DNA of 64,000 nt, from positions 1 through 64,000 of the forward strand of contig VSNG01000005.1 of NCBI GenBank assembly GCA_009774175.1, read 5' to 3'. Of the stretch, positions 8,289 through 17,374 are shown one piece after another; the first letter of the stretch is position 1, and the number at the start of each line of letters is the position of its first letter. The translations under genes were made by a program, and so were the position numbers. Source of the DNA: Lachnospiraceae bacterium (GTDB lineage Bacteria; Bacillota; Clostridia; Lachnospirales; Lachnospiraceae). Under the pieces are notes generated by a model. The model did not search any database, was not told the origin of the DNA, and saw nothing but the letters and a program-made list of their open reading frames with translations.

Positions 8289-9131
8289 TCACAACCGGCC
8301 CATCTTTACCGGGAGAAAACTGTCAAAAATGAATACATCGTACTCCCCCTTAAGAGCCTCCAAATCCTGCTGGCTGCGGATCGTCCATGCCGCGGCTGGA
8401 TGTCTGTAAAGACGTCTGCATATCCTTCTGCCGGGTTCCTCGCTGAACTTATGGTTGTAGGCAATGAAATCCGGCTTTGTCAGGAAATTAAACAGAAGAT
8501 GCGTCATGGCAAAATAAAGAATATTCCAGTACTCCCCTTCCCTTCTGAAATTGGAGGAGAGCTGTCCTCTTACCACATCGCCATGATTCCTGCGAAACCA
8601 CCAGAGCACCATGGGATTAAAAGATTCTATACAGTAGGGCCCCCTGTATGCTCGAAGCAGGCTGTCTATGATCCCACAGCAGGACACGTTGGCGGTCTCC
8701 GCCTTAATCTCCACAATCAGCGGCACCTGTCCGTCCACCATCTCCAGAAGCTCGGAAAACCTGGGAATCCGCTCTTTGCTGTCGCAAAGCGTATACGCCT
8801 GCAATTCCTCGTATGTACTGTCTGCAATCTTGCCGGGCGCCCCGCAGATTCTTTCCAGTTTAAAATCATGAAAAACAACCGGCACGCCGTCCTTTGTCAC
8901 CTGCACATCCAGTTCCATGCCAAGCCCGGCCTCCACCGCTTTCCTGAAAGCCGCCATGGAATTTTCAGGCGCATCCGAAGCATTGTCGTGAAGCCCTCTG
9001 TGGGCAAAATACCTCTTTTTAAAAAGAGTGGTGTCGGGCCTGTTGAAGATCCGCGGCATAATCGCCAGCATATATAAAACGGCAAGCACTGCGACACACA
9101 CCAGTATGATTTTTATTACTGTCAGAATCAT
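8289..9131 (-). CDS. Membrane-anchored glycerophosphodiester phosphodiesterase
   Basis: 280 aa. An N-terminal hydrophobic segment (residues about 3-25) anchors a GDPD TIM-barrel domain. Catalytic and metal positions are visible: H44-R45 in AHRG, E57-N58 in PENS, E73-x-D75 (ELDVQ) and H88 in VFHDF. The family hydrolyses glycerophosphodiesters to glycerol 3-phosphate and an alcohol, for example in phospholipid or teichoic-acid recycling. The active site probably faces outside or the membrane surface. It has its own promoter (9178-9206) and terminator, so it is probably not part of the upstream transporter operon despite the same direction. Confidence 0.9.
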   Translation of the reverse strand: MILTVIKIILVCVAVLAVLYMLAIMPRIFNRPDTTLFKKRYFAHRGLHDNASDAPENSMAAFRKAVEAGLGMELDVQVTKDGVPVVFHDFKLERICGAPGKIADSTYEELQAYTLCDSKERIPRFSELLEMVDGQVPLIVEIKAETANVSCCGIIDSLLRAYRGPYCIESFNPMVLWWFRRNHGDVVRGQLSSNFRREGEYWNILYFAMTHLLFNFLTKPDFIAYNHKFSEEPGRRICRRLYRHPAAAWTIRSQQDLEALKGEYDVFIFDSFLPVKMGRL

Positions 9132-9177
9132 TGCGTTTCCCCTGCGTCAGTCAAACCTGATCTGTAATTTCACTGCT

Positions 9178-9206
9178 ATTGTACAACCCCGCCGCGCAAT
9201 TTTCAA
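9178..9206 (-). promoter_or_regulatory. Sigma-A type promoter for the phosphodiesterase
   Basis: On the minus strand TTGAAA (9206-9201), a 17-nt spacer and TACAAT (9183-9178) match the vegetative consensus well. The start codon is at 9131, leaving a leader of about 40 nt. Confidence 0.7.
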
Positions 9207-9234
9207 CCCTCCTGATTCTTAATGTTTATAACAT

Positions 9235-10632
9235 TCAGGGATTCGCCAGTCTGATCACATCCCCTCTTTTCATTTCTCTGTCCGCCGACTGAATGATCCG
9301 GCTTTCCTCCGTTACCGCTCCCTCTATTGCGGCAAATTTATCGTTCTTATCCACAACGGTCACATTGATTTCCTCCACATAATACTCCATGCCAAGAATC
9401 CCTTCCCGCTCGCCCACCACATACACATAGCTTTTGTTCTGTTCCTCATGGAGCGCCAGAAGGGGAATACAACAGGGACGCTTTTCCCCTGATTTTGCAC
9501 AGATAATCGTGCCCGACTGCCCCGGCGTGCCCGTTTCCTCCGGCAGCCGAAGGACGGCGGTAAAACTGCCCGGCGCATTTTCATTCTCCGTCAGATAATC
9601 TATGGCGGCGTTGATCTCCTTTCTGTCGCCCAGTTTAAGCTTGACATCGTCCCCAAGGTTTACATAAGTTTTATCCTCTTTTGTGAGCGGCACCCGGAAC
9701 TGACAGGGCACTTCATCGTCGGCCATAAGAAAGGATGCCGTGTCAGGCACTCTGCCGCCGGCCTGTACATAAACGTCAGTCACCATACCGCCCATAGGCG
9801 CGGCGATCTTCCCCTCCCCGTCCAGAATCTCCTGATAGGCGGCAAGCTTCTCCTGTATGCTCTCCACCTCCGCATAATAAACGGCAAGGGTAGCGTCCTC
9901 GTCTTCTTCGGATACGGTATCCTCCACCTTCCTGCCGGCGTCCTTCATAATGTTATCCCTGTTCCATCTTGCGTCCGCCTCCGCGTAAGCCGCGGCCTGC
10001 ACCTCCTGTTTCAGTCTTTCCTCCTCCTCTTCTCTCGCCTTGCGCTCCGCCTCTATTTCCTCCTCGGTTTTCCTCTCCCCGTCCTCCTTCTCCCAGTCAT
10101 CCTCATGCTCTCTGTTTTCCGCCTGCAGCTCGTCAAGGGCCTCCTCGGCCTGCACCACGTTTTCGGCAGCCCTGCCCACCAGCGTGTCCTGATATCTGGC
10201 AAGGGCGTCGTAATCCTCTCTGGCCCTGGCCTCCTCCAGCGCCTTTTTTTCCTCCGCCAGCTCTCTGTTATGCAATATCGTGTCTATCTGTAATCTGATC
10301 TTCCGGCTGGCCAGCTCCTGCTCAGCCATAATCTCCTTCATGTCCTCCAGATCGACCGTGAAAAGAAGTGCCCCCTCCTCCACACGGTCGCCTGTCTGTA
10401 CAAAGACCTCCACCACGCGAAGACCGCCCAGAACCGTCACGGGCAGTTTGGAACCGGCTTCCACAATGCCCTCGGCCTCCACCACATGTTCAATGTATCT
10501 GGCGTCTATGCCGCATGTGGAAACTAACGGCAGTTTTGAGGCGTATATGCTTTTTGAAATCAATGTGCACAGCCACATAAAAACCATAAAAACGATAAGC
10601 CCCGCGCCAATTCTTTTCATTCGCTTATCCAC
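9235..10632 (-). CDS. HlyD-like membrane-fusion/adaptor protein
   Basis: 465 aa. One N-terminal membrane segment (residues about 8-28) is followed by a biotinyl-lipoyl-like half (SKLPVTVLGGLRVVEVFVQTG). Next comes a long charged coiled coil (about 95-265, rich in EEEERLKQE), the returning lipoyl half (GKIAAPMGGMVTDVYVQAGG) and a beta-barrel. This is the HlyD/MacA/YknX adaptor layout. Such proteins normally join an efflux pump to the envelope. Here the gene starts 20 bp after a sugar-type importer permease with no exporter ATPase or permease nearby, so its partner is unclear. The stop overlaps a small palindrome (AATGTT-TAT-AACATT, 9221-9235) with no T-run. Confidence 0.75.
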   Translation of the reverse strand: MDKRMKRIGAGLIVFMVFMWLCTLISKSIYASKLPLVSTCGIDARYIEHVVEAEGIVEAGSKLPVTVLGGLRVVEVFVQTGDRVEEGALLFTVDLEDMKEIMAEQELASRKIRLQIDTILHNRELAEEKKALEEARAREDYDALARYQDTLVGRAAENVVQAEEALDELQAENREHEDDWEKEDGERKTEEEIEAERKAREEEEERLKQEVQAAAYAEADARWNRDNIMKDAGRKVEDTVSEEDEDATLAVYYAEVESIQEKLAAYQEILDGEGKIAAPMGGMVTDVYVQAGGRVPDTASFLMADDEVPCQFRVPLTKEDKTYVNLGDDVKLKLGDRKEINAAIDYLTENENAPGSFTAVLRLPEETGTPGQSGTIICAKSGEKRPCCIPLLALHEEQNKSYVYVVGEREGILGMEYYVEEINVTVVDKNDKFAAIEGAVTEESRIIQSADREMKRGDVIRLANP

Positions 10633-10651
10633 GCTCCTGCACCTCCTTGTC

Positions 10652-11512
10652 TTATTCCTTTAATCCGGAATAGATAATCCCCTGCTCCAGATAATCCTGT
10701 CCCATCACAAATACAAAAGCCGCCGGAATCAGAGTGATAAACGACGCGCACAATGCAAATCCCGCCTGCGTCCATGTAATTTCCGGCAGATACAGCGACA
10801 ATGGCCAAAGAGATTTAACGCTCAAAAAGGCCAGCGGCTGTTCCATCAGATTCCAATACTCCAAAAACCCTAACACTATGGCAGATAATAATCCACTTTT
10901 CCCCAAAGGAAGTCCTATTCTGATGAAAATAAGAAATTCCCCAGCCCCGTCAATACGGGCAGCCTCCAAAAGCTGCTCCGGGATCTGGCGAAACCCGCCG
11001 TAGGATAAAAAGATGGGAAAGGTGGAAAACACGGCCGGCAAAATGATCGCCCCATGGGTATCAAGCAAAAGCAGGCGGTCCAGCACCAGATAGCTTGACA
11101 GCATCGTTACCTGAAAGGGCAGAAGCATCAGCACCACATAAAGCGCAAAGAGCGTCCGTCCGCCCCGCACCCGGTAAGCTGCAAAAGCCCATGCCGCCGG
11201 TACGCCCACAAGGAGCTGTCCGGCCAGAATGCAGACCACCAGCTTTATGGAATTCCAGAAAAGCACAAAGAAGGCGGGCGTCATAAACAGCAGCCTTCCA
11301 TAATTCGAAAAGGTCGGATAATCCGGCATCAGCTTCCAGCGGATAAATCCCTCCCCGCTGCCAAATACCGGCCCCAGATACTGTCCCAGCTCAATACTGT
11401 CCATCACTGACCCTGTCAGGATCAGAAAGACGGGAAAGCAGATCAAAAGAGCCGGAAGCAGAAGAAAAGCCGCCGTTATGGGTTTTCTGGTCTTTTGTAA
11501 CGCCTTTTTCAT
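10652..11512 (-). CDS. Carbohydrate-type ABC transporter permease (MalG-like)
   Basis: 286 aa with six likely membrane helices, the first at about 12-32. The cytoplasmic EAA loop that docks the ATPase reads EAARIDGAGEFLIFIRIGLP, near residue 190. This places it with the MalG/UgpE half of CUT1 importers. It follows the MalF-like gene by one base and the pair would form the heterodimeric channel. No ATP-binding subunit is encoded in the cluster. In Firmicutes such importers often share one ATPase (MsmX type) encoded elsewhere. The substrate cannot be told from sequence. Confidence 0.9.
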   Translation of the reverse strand: MKKALQKTRKPITAAFLLLPALLICFPVFLILTGSVMDSIELGQYLGPVFGSGEGFIRWKLMPDYPTFSNYGRLLFMTPAFFVLFWNSIKLVVCILAGQLLVGVPAAWAFAAYRVRGGRTLFALYVVLMLLPFQVTMLSSYLVLDRLLLLDTHGAIILPAVFSTFPIFLSYGGFRQIPEQLLEAARIDGAGEFLIFIRIGLPLGKSGLLSAIVLGFLEYWNLMEQPLAFLSVKSLWPLSLYLPEITWTQAGFALCASFITLIPAAFVFVMGQDYLEQGIIYSGLKE

Positions 11513-11513
11513 G

Positions 11514-12401
11514 CTAAGCCTCCTTATCCCATAACCGCTGTAAGATCATAATCGCCACAAACAAAACGACGCCCACACAGACCGCGGCAGCCGCCATTTT
11601 ATCAAATTCCATGTTTACAAACCAGTTGTTAAACAGATGCTGCAACAGATAAATGTCCTCCTGGGGATAGGAACCAGCCACCAGATAAGCCTCCCTGTAA
11701 ATCTTAAAGGAATTCAGGAAGGACAGAATCACAATCGTATAAAAGCTCCCCTTCAAATTGGGAAGGATAATATAACGGATGCAGGTAAACCGCCCCGCTC
11801 CGTCCACCTTTGCGGCTTCTATATACTCATTCGGAATAGACAGAATACCGGCCAGCCAGAGCACCACCGTATACCCCGTATTTTTCCACAGGTAACTTGC
11901 TACAAGCACCCCAAAGGACGCCTCCGTGGCAAGATAGTCCACTGTCACGGGTCCCCACATTCCCGTGATCCGTCCAAGCTCTGTCAGCGCCAGATTCAAA
12001 AACCCCTGCCTGTAAAAAACCATTTTCCAGACAAGCACCACCGTGGCCGTAGGCATGGCAAGGGGAAACAGATAAACCGATTTAATCAGCCCCGCATTCC
12101 GAAAACCGCTCAGGGGAAAAGCGATCAGAAGACCCAGAAGCACCAGCAGCGGAATGCACACAAAGGTAAAGCGAAGAGTGTTGCCCACCGCCAGTAAAAA
12201 GGCCTGATTATGAAAGATAACGTTATAATTTTTAACCCCTGTAAACTCCCCTGTGACAGCCGTCAGCAGGGAACGCTTCATCACGTCCAGAAATGGCAGC
12301 AGGACAAACAAAGTCACCCCGGCGAGGCTTGGCAGCAGGAAAAGCAGAAAGGAAATTCTTCTCCTATTCCGCCATAATGATCGTACTTTTCTCCCCTGCA
12401 T
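11514..12401 (-). CDS. Carbohydrate-type ABC transporter permease (MalF-like)
   Basis: 295 aa, about six membrane helices beginning at residue 15 (ISFLLFLLPSLAGVTLFVLL). The EAA loop is EYIEAAKVDGAGRFTCIRYI, near residue 187, as in MalF/UgpA proteins. The ATG at 12401 lies inside the end of the preceding binding-protein gene, overlapping it by 38 bp, which suggests coupled translation. With the adjacent MalG-like protein it forms the transmembrane channel. The arginine-rich N-terminus (RRNRRR type) fits an inside orientation. Confidence 0.9.
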   Translation of the reverse strand: MQGRKVRSLWRNRRRISFLLFLLPSLAGVTLFVLLPFLDVMKRSLLTAVTGEFTGVKNYNVIFHNQAFLLAVGNTLRFTFVCIPLLVLLGLLIAFPLSGFRNAGLIKSVYLFPLAMPTATVVLVWKMVFYRQGFLNLALTELGRITGMWGPVTVDYLATEASFGVLVASYLWKNTGYTVVLWLAGILSIPNEYIEAAKVDGAGRFTCIRYIILPNLKGSFYTIVILSFLNSFKIYREAYLVAGSYPQEDIYLLQHLFNNWFVNMEFDKMAAAAVCVGVVLFVAIMILQRLWDKEA

Positions 12402-14814
12402 TTTCCATCATCTCCTCCAGACTGCATATACCGTCCAAATAAACCTCCGCCGCCTCCCTGACCGCATCCTCCAGCGCGGCTCTTTCCAGATAGGGCGTGC
12501 GCACCGTTTTCAGCATTTCATACATTTGCGACTGCTCCTGTACCGTAGGCACATACATATCCAGACTGATCATCGCGCCGTCTTCTCCGGAAAAACCATA
12601 GGCTCCATAAGGCTCGCCCGGTATGCGTAGGCTCTCCGGCACTTGCCCACCCAGACTTTCCATATAGGTAGTAAGCCCCTCCTCATTAACCGGGAATCCG
12701 ATGGGATAAATAGTGCTCTGCATATTCACCGAGAGAATCGCCTTCATGAAATCCCCTGCCAGATCAGCCTTTGCCGATGCAGCGTTAATCCCCATCAGGG
12801 CAACCGGCGTAAACACATCCTCTGCACTGCCCGGAATCTGAGAAAGACAATAGTCTCCTTTTCCATCCACCCGTTTCACGGACTGCAAAAGTCCGTAGTT
12901 ATACCCATTGGTCAGCGCGCCCATACTCACCTGCACATTGCCGCCCGCAATCTGCACACCGCCGCCGCCCAGATCATTGTAAGCCGTAACCTTATCGCTG
13001 CTTGTCACCTGTTTTTCCGTATACCCTTTGTATTTCAGTAAAATCCGGTTGGGAAGCCCCTCCATGCAGGCGTCATAAATCCGCTTCATCTGTTTCAGGT
13101 CATCCGCGATCTTCTCCATATCCGGCTGTCCTGATTCTGTAATCCACTCCGGCGCAGACACCGGGAACAGCGCATCAAACAGCATGTCCTTGCTGTACAT
13201 CTCCATAAGCTCTTCCCCCGGATGCTCCTTTCTCAGTTTTTCAAACAGATCCGCCAATGTGGAAAGATCAGACACTGCCGCCATATTATCCCGCTGCGCA
13301 TAATACATTGGCAGAGTAACTGCCGCAGGAATCATATAAACCTTTCCGTCTTCCGTAAAGCTCTCCTTTATATTCGGTAAAAGCGTTTCCTGCGTCTCCA
13401 GCTCCATAAGGTAAGGGCTGATATCCAAAAGCACGCCCTTTTCTCTGTAAGAATCCAGAGGCAGACCGTCCAACATGATAAAATCAGGGCCTTTTCCAGC
13501 CATGATTTCCGTATTCAATTTTTTAATGGCGTCCTCTTTGGTAACGCCTTCCTCCGGGTCCATACCCACACGGTATTCCACATACACATTCGGATTGGCC
13601 TCCTGATAACGTGTGATGGCCTGTCTGAGCACCTCGTTTTCCGTCAGGCTGTAAGCCAAAAGCGTCTGAGACGGGGTGGACGGCATATTGGGATCGTAAG
13701 TAAAGGAAGACATCTTCCCTTTGGAAAAAGCCGCCAGAAATCCTTCGTTTGCCGTCCGCGTCATGACAGACACCGGTTCGCTTGGATCGCTCAACCCGCA
13801 GAGGCCGCCGTTGATCACCTGCTCCATGACGGCGCCGCCTATCACATGACGGTGCAGTCCGCTGGCCCCTGCCAGATAGATACCGCCGTCCTCCGCCGGA
13901 AAAATTGTGTAGGTAGAGGAAAAGACCATGCTGTCCGGCGCATAATTCTGCTTTACAAAGTCTGTAAGCACATCGTCCTCAATCTCCTCTCCAGTATCCA
14001 GATCGTACAGGAAAATACCTTCCTGCTCACTTTTGGCAGCCAGATAATGATCCCAGATGCAGAAAACGTCAGGTAAGGTATCAATCTGCATCACAAGCCT
14101 GCTCTCTCCCGTCTCCCGATCAATCTCGTAAATCTCCTCGTCTCCCGTGGCCAGATAGAGATGTCTCCCATCCTCCGAAAAACTCAGTTTTAACAGAAAT
14201 ACCGATTCTCCCACGGCAGAAACGGAAAACCGCTTTGCCTCGTCCTCCGGCGAAATCAGACACAGCCAGACTTCATCCTGGCCGCCGTCCGCCTCTTCCC
14301 CGGCAGTCTCCCCGACGCCATCCGCCTCTTCCCCGGCAGTCTCCTGGCCGCCGTCCGCCTCTTCCCTGGCAGTCTCCTGGCCGCCGTCCGCTTCTTCCTC
14401 ACCGACCGGAATATTGTAATCGTGACAGAGAATGGCCACGCTCCCGTCAGGCGCGCCCTTCATATCAAGCACATAGGCCTGCATCACCAGATCATACCAG
14501 CCCGGCAGTATGGCTTCCTCCCAGGTAACGCCGCCATCCGAAGAAAGGTATCGTCCCTCCGATCCGTCTTCCAGAAGCTCCAGCCGCCCGTCCGCCAGCG
14601 TCACAAGATCCGTCACTTTACCGATATCCAGCGTCTGAGAAGATTCCATATACCGTCCCATGGCCGTATCGCCGCTTTCTGTTCCGCCTGCGCCGTCCGT
14701 TTCACCGGTGCGTCCGCTGCTTCCTTCCGTCTGCCCGGAGCTGCCGCATCCCGTCAGGGATGCAGCCATCAGGCCCGCCAGAATTGCTGCCAGCCACTTT
14801 TTTGATCTGTTCAT
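12364..14814 (-). CDS. Lipoprotein fusing an Asp-box region to a solute-binding domain (second copy)
   Basis: 816 aa. The signal peptide ends in a lipobox with lipidated C23 (SLTGC). Residues about 55-375 form repeated beta-strand patterns with an Asp-box (SSDGGVTW) like sialidase-type propellers. From about 385 the sequence becomes a type-1 extracellular solute-binding protein (RYQEANPNVYVEYRVG; AIKKLNTEIMAGKGPDFIML). An acidic 11-residue tandem repeat interrupts the N-terminal half. It is a paralogue of the next gene upstream and lies directly before the permeases, so it is the likely ligand receptor of the importer. It has its own promoter at 14835-14863. The domain fusion is my reading of the sequence; no structure or search supports it yet. 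Confidence 0.78.
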   Translation of the reverse strand: MNRSKKWLAAILAGLMAASLTGCGSSGQTEGSSGRTGETDGAGGTESGDTAMGRYMESSQTLDIGKVTDLVTLADGRLELLEDGSEGRYLSSDGGVTWEEAILPGWYDLVMQAYVLDMKGAPDGSVAILCHDYNIPVGEEEADGGQETAREEADGGQETAGEEADGVGETAGEEADGGQDEVWLCLISPEDEAKRFSVSAVGESVFLLKLSFSEDGRHLYLATGDEEIYEIDRETGESRLVMQIDTLPDVFCIWDHYLAAKSEQEGIFLYDLDTGEEIEDDVLTDFVKQNYAPDSMVFSSTYTIFPAEDGGIYLAGASGLHRHVIGGAVMEQVINGGLCGLSDPSEPVSVMTRTANEGFLAAFSKGKMSSFTYDPNMPSTPSQTLLAYSLTENEVLRQAITRYQEANPNVYVEYRVGMDPEEGVTKEDAIKKLNTEIMAGKGPDFIMLDGLPLDSYREKGVLLDISPYLMELETQETLLPNIKESFTEDGKVYMIPAAVTLPMYYAQRDNMAAVSDLSTLADLFEKLRKEHPGEELMEMYSKDMLFDALFPVSAPEWITESGQPDMEKIADDLKQMKRIYDACMEGLPNRILLKYKGYTEKQVTSSDKVTAYNDLGGGGVQIAGGNVQVSMGALTNGYNYGLLQSVKRVDGKGDYCLSQIPGSAEDVFTPVALMGINAASAKADLAGDFMKAILSVNMQSTIYPIGFPVNEEGLTTYMESLGGQVPESLRIPGEPYGAYGFSGEDGAMISLDMYVPTVQEQSQMYEMLKTVRTPYLERAALEDAVREAAEVYLDGICSLEEMMENAGEKSTIIMAE
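14279..14400. repeat. In-frame 33-bp tandem repeat, about 3.7 copies
   Basis: Units at 14279-14311, 14312-14344, 14345-14377 and a partial 14378-14400. They encode the acidic repeat EEADGGQETAG within the second propeller-binding lipoprotein. The first gene copy lacks it, so it is a recent coding expansion, probably a surface loop of variable length. Confidence 0.9.
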
Positions 14815-14819
14815 ACATT

Positions 14820-14863
14820 AAACTCTCCTATTATAGTATAGTTTTAGGCATTTTTCCTGTAAA
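14820..14863 (-). promoter_or_regulatory. Promoter and ribosome-site cassette of the second binding lipoprotein
   Basis: On the minus strand TTTACA (14863-14858), 17 nt, then TATACT (14840-14835) form a promoter whose -35 touches the last codons of the upstream gene. AGGAGAG follows, 8 nt before the ATG at 14814. The 26 bases from 14820 match 18821-18846 at 24 positions, and AAACT/AGTTT arms flank the ribosome site in both. Confidence 0.6.
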
Positions 14864-14865
14864 TA

Positions 14866-17349
14866 CTATTCCGCCATATAAATTTCGACTTTTGTCATGA
14901 TTTTGCGCACTACTTCCTCCTGGGACAAATATCCCTGCAAATACTGAGCTCCATTCTCAATCACCGCATTCTCCACCACCGAATCCGCTATATAGGCCGT
15001 TTTCAGGCTGCAACAAAGATCATACAGCTTCTGAAACTCTTCTTTCGTAGGCATATAGATATCCAGATGAAATTCCCGTCCGTCACCAGTGCTGCCACCC
15101 AGAGAACTTGACACTTCTCCATAGTCCACATTCATACCGCCGTTCTGGAACACCTTCCACTTAGGGCTTAACTGGCTCTCCAGCGCGGCCTGATTCACCA
15201 TAAAGCCGTCGTATAAAAGCCCCTGCACCTGTGTTCCCATAATGATGTCAAAGAACCGCTGCGCATCCTCCTGATGTCTGGAAGCAGCATTTACTCCCAC
15301 CAGAACCGAAGGTTCGAACACGCCCTCGCTCATGCCGCCAAAGTATTTAACGTCCACGTCCGAAAGCCCGTCGCAGTATTTCAGGGAAAGCACCTCCTGA
15401 TACCCGTAGACATTCTTTAACATCCCTGCCGCCAGCTCCATGTTTTCCAGTTGAAAATCGTCCGCCTGCTGGGCGATATTGTTGAAATTCTGATACGCAT
15501 ATTGCTCCGTCTTATAAAAATCTTTCTGATACCCGTAACTTTCTCTTGCCGTGTCCGAAAGGCCCTCTATTGCCGCCGTATAAATTCTGTTCGTCAATGT
15601 AAGGAACTCCGAAAGAGCCTCCTCGTCAATGCCTCCCTCTTCCTCCACAAAAGCGCTGGCCGTTACCGGCAGAAACCACCGCATCATAGCCTCCTCGGAA
15701 AAGAACCTGCCAATCTCCGCCTCCGGGTGCTCCACTCTGATTTTTTCCGTCGCGGCAGCCAAATCTTCATAGTTGGAAATTTTCTCAAGATCTTCCTGTC
15801 TGCCCGCCAGCATGGGAATTGAAAAGGAAACCGGCATCATATACACCCCACCGTCACGAGTAAACGCCTCCACCATATTGGGCAGCAATACCGCGTCCCC
15901 CGTCAGGCTGTCGATATGGGGCTTCAGATCCTTTAAAATTCCCTTTTCCTCATAAGACATCACGGGAAGACCGTCCAAAATGATCACGTCAGGACCTTCG
16001 CCCGCCATCAGCTCCGTATTCAATTTCTTAATAGCGTCCTCCGAAGACGCCGCGTCCATGCCGCTTCGTCCCACTTCATACCGCACGAACATATTCGGGT
16101 TTTCCGCCTGAAACTGAGCAATCGCCTGCCGTACCGCATTCTGCTCCTCCAGCGAGTACACGGACACCATATTCTCCGGCACCGTAGGCACATTGGGATC
16201 ATATTTATAAAGCACGATCCTGTCTCTGAACACTGCCACAAACTCATTTTCCCCATATGCGGCTACGCTTCTCAGGCTCAAAGAAGGATTACTGAAACTG
16301 GACAGCGCGCCATCCACGATCTGTTCCATGGCGCTGCCGCCGATCACATGACGGTACATCCCCCCGTTGCCAGCTATGTACAGTACGCCTTCCTCTCCCG
16401 GCGTCATATAAACCGTGAAAGAGTCGTCGGCATAATAATCGTTCTGATAGCTTTCTTCCATAAAATCGGAAAGAACATCATCCTCCACAAGCTTCTGTTC
16501 CCTCCTGTCCCAAATGGTGACGCCGTCCCGGGAAGTGAGAAAGAACATATAATCCCCCTGAAATTTTACCAGATCGGGGCTCCATTCAAGAGATACCTCT
16601 TTGGTCAACGTCCCATTCTCCACATCTACCAGATAGACCGCACCTGAGCCGACGACTGTGGCAAAAAGCTCTCCCTCCTGAGAATAGTAAATGTCGCTCA
16701 CATAGGTATCGTCTTCCTGAACGGAAAGCGTATCCATAGTCAGCACCGTACCGTCCGCCATGGCCGCGTGGAGCAGCGGATGAAAAGTACCGGTTTTATC
16801 ATAATCCCCGTTTTCCACAAAGAGCACCGCGACACTGCCGTCCGGCGCAGCCGTCATGCTGAAAATATACCGCTCCTTCGTAAAATCTGCCATGCTGTCG
16901 ATTCCCGGAATGGGAACCGCTTCCCAGCTTACCCCGCCGTCCGCGGAAATAAGCTGTCCCGCTGTCTCGTCCGGGATCAGGAGCCTTCCGTCGGAAAGAA
17001 CCGTGACCCCGTAAGTTTTGCCGCTGATTTCCGAAATATCCACCGCTGTCTCCACATAACGGCCCATGGCGGTTTTCTCTGTCTCTTCCTCCGATGTCTG
17101 TCCATTTCCGTCCTTTTCCGCCGTGTTATCCGTATTTGACGCACCCGCTTCTCCCTGGGGTGTTCCCTGTATCCCCGGCTCACCTGCCTGTCCGCTTTTT
17201 CCACAGCCGCCAAGAAGTCCCGCCACCATAACAAGCATAAGACCAAGCGCCAGCATCCGTCTTCCCCATCCCCGGCGCTTTCTTCCGCTTTTATCCGAAA
17301 ATTCTCTTCCGTCTGTCCTTTCTTTTCCGTCATATCTATTAAAAGCCAT
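14866..17349 (-). CDS. Lipoprotein fusing an Asp-box region to a solute-binding domain (first copy)
   Basis: 827 aa. A basic N-terminus (KRRGWGRR) leads to a hydrophobic segment and lipobox with lipidated C49 (LLGGC). An acidic linker follows (about 50-95). Residues about 95-390 contain propeller-like strands with an Asp-box (SADGGVSW). Residues about 395-827 resemble a type-1 solute-binding protein (FQAENPNMFVRYEVG; AIKKLNTELMAGEGPDVIIL). The same phrases recur in the next gene, so the two arose by duplication. Two different receptors feeding one permease pair, or a receptor plus a sensor, are both possible. The ribosome site before the ATG is weak, so the start could be a few codons later. 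Confidence 0.78.
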   Translation of the reverse strand: MAFNRYDGKERTDGREFSDKSGRKRRGWGRRMLALGLMLVMVAGLLGGCGKSGQAGEPGIQGTPQGEAGASNTDNTAEKDGNGQTSEEETEKTAMGRYVETAVDISEISGKTYGVTVLSDGRLLIPDETAGQLISADGGVSWEAVPIPGIDSMADFTKERYIFSMTAAPDGSVAVLFVENGDYDKTGTFHPLLHAAMADGTVLTMDTLSVQEDDTYVSDIYYSQEGELFATVVGSGAVYLVDVENGTLTKEVSLEWSPDLVKFQGDYMFFLTSRDGVTIWDRREQKLVEDDVLSDFMEESYQNDYYADDSFTVYMTPGEEGVLYIAGNGGMYRHVIGGSAMEQIVDGALSSFSNPSLSLRSVAAYGENEFVAVFRDRIVLYKYDPNVPTVPENMVSVYSLEEQNAVRQAIAQFQAENPNMFVRYEVGRSGMDAASSEDAIKKLNTELMAGEGPDVIILDGLPVMSYEEKGILKDLKPHIDSLTGDAVLLPNMVEAFTRDGGVYMMPVSFSIPMLAGRQEDLEKISNYEDLAAATEKIRVEHPEAEIGRFFSEEAMMRWFLPVTASAFVEEEGGIDEEALSEFLTLTNRIYTAAIEGLSDTARESYGYQKDFYKTEQYAYQNFNNIAQQADDFQLENMELAAGMLKNVYGYQEVLSLKYCDGLSDVDVKYFGGMSEGVFEPSVLVGVNAASRHQEDAQRFFDIIMGTQVQGLLYDGFMVNQAALESQLSPKWKVFQNGGMNVDYGEVSSSLGGSTGDGREFHLDIYMPTKEEFQKLYDLCCSLKTAYIADSVVENAVIENGAQYLQGYLSQEEVVRKIMTKVEIYMAE

Positions 17350-17374
17350 CTTTACCCGTCACCATACCTTTCCC

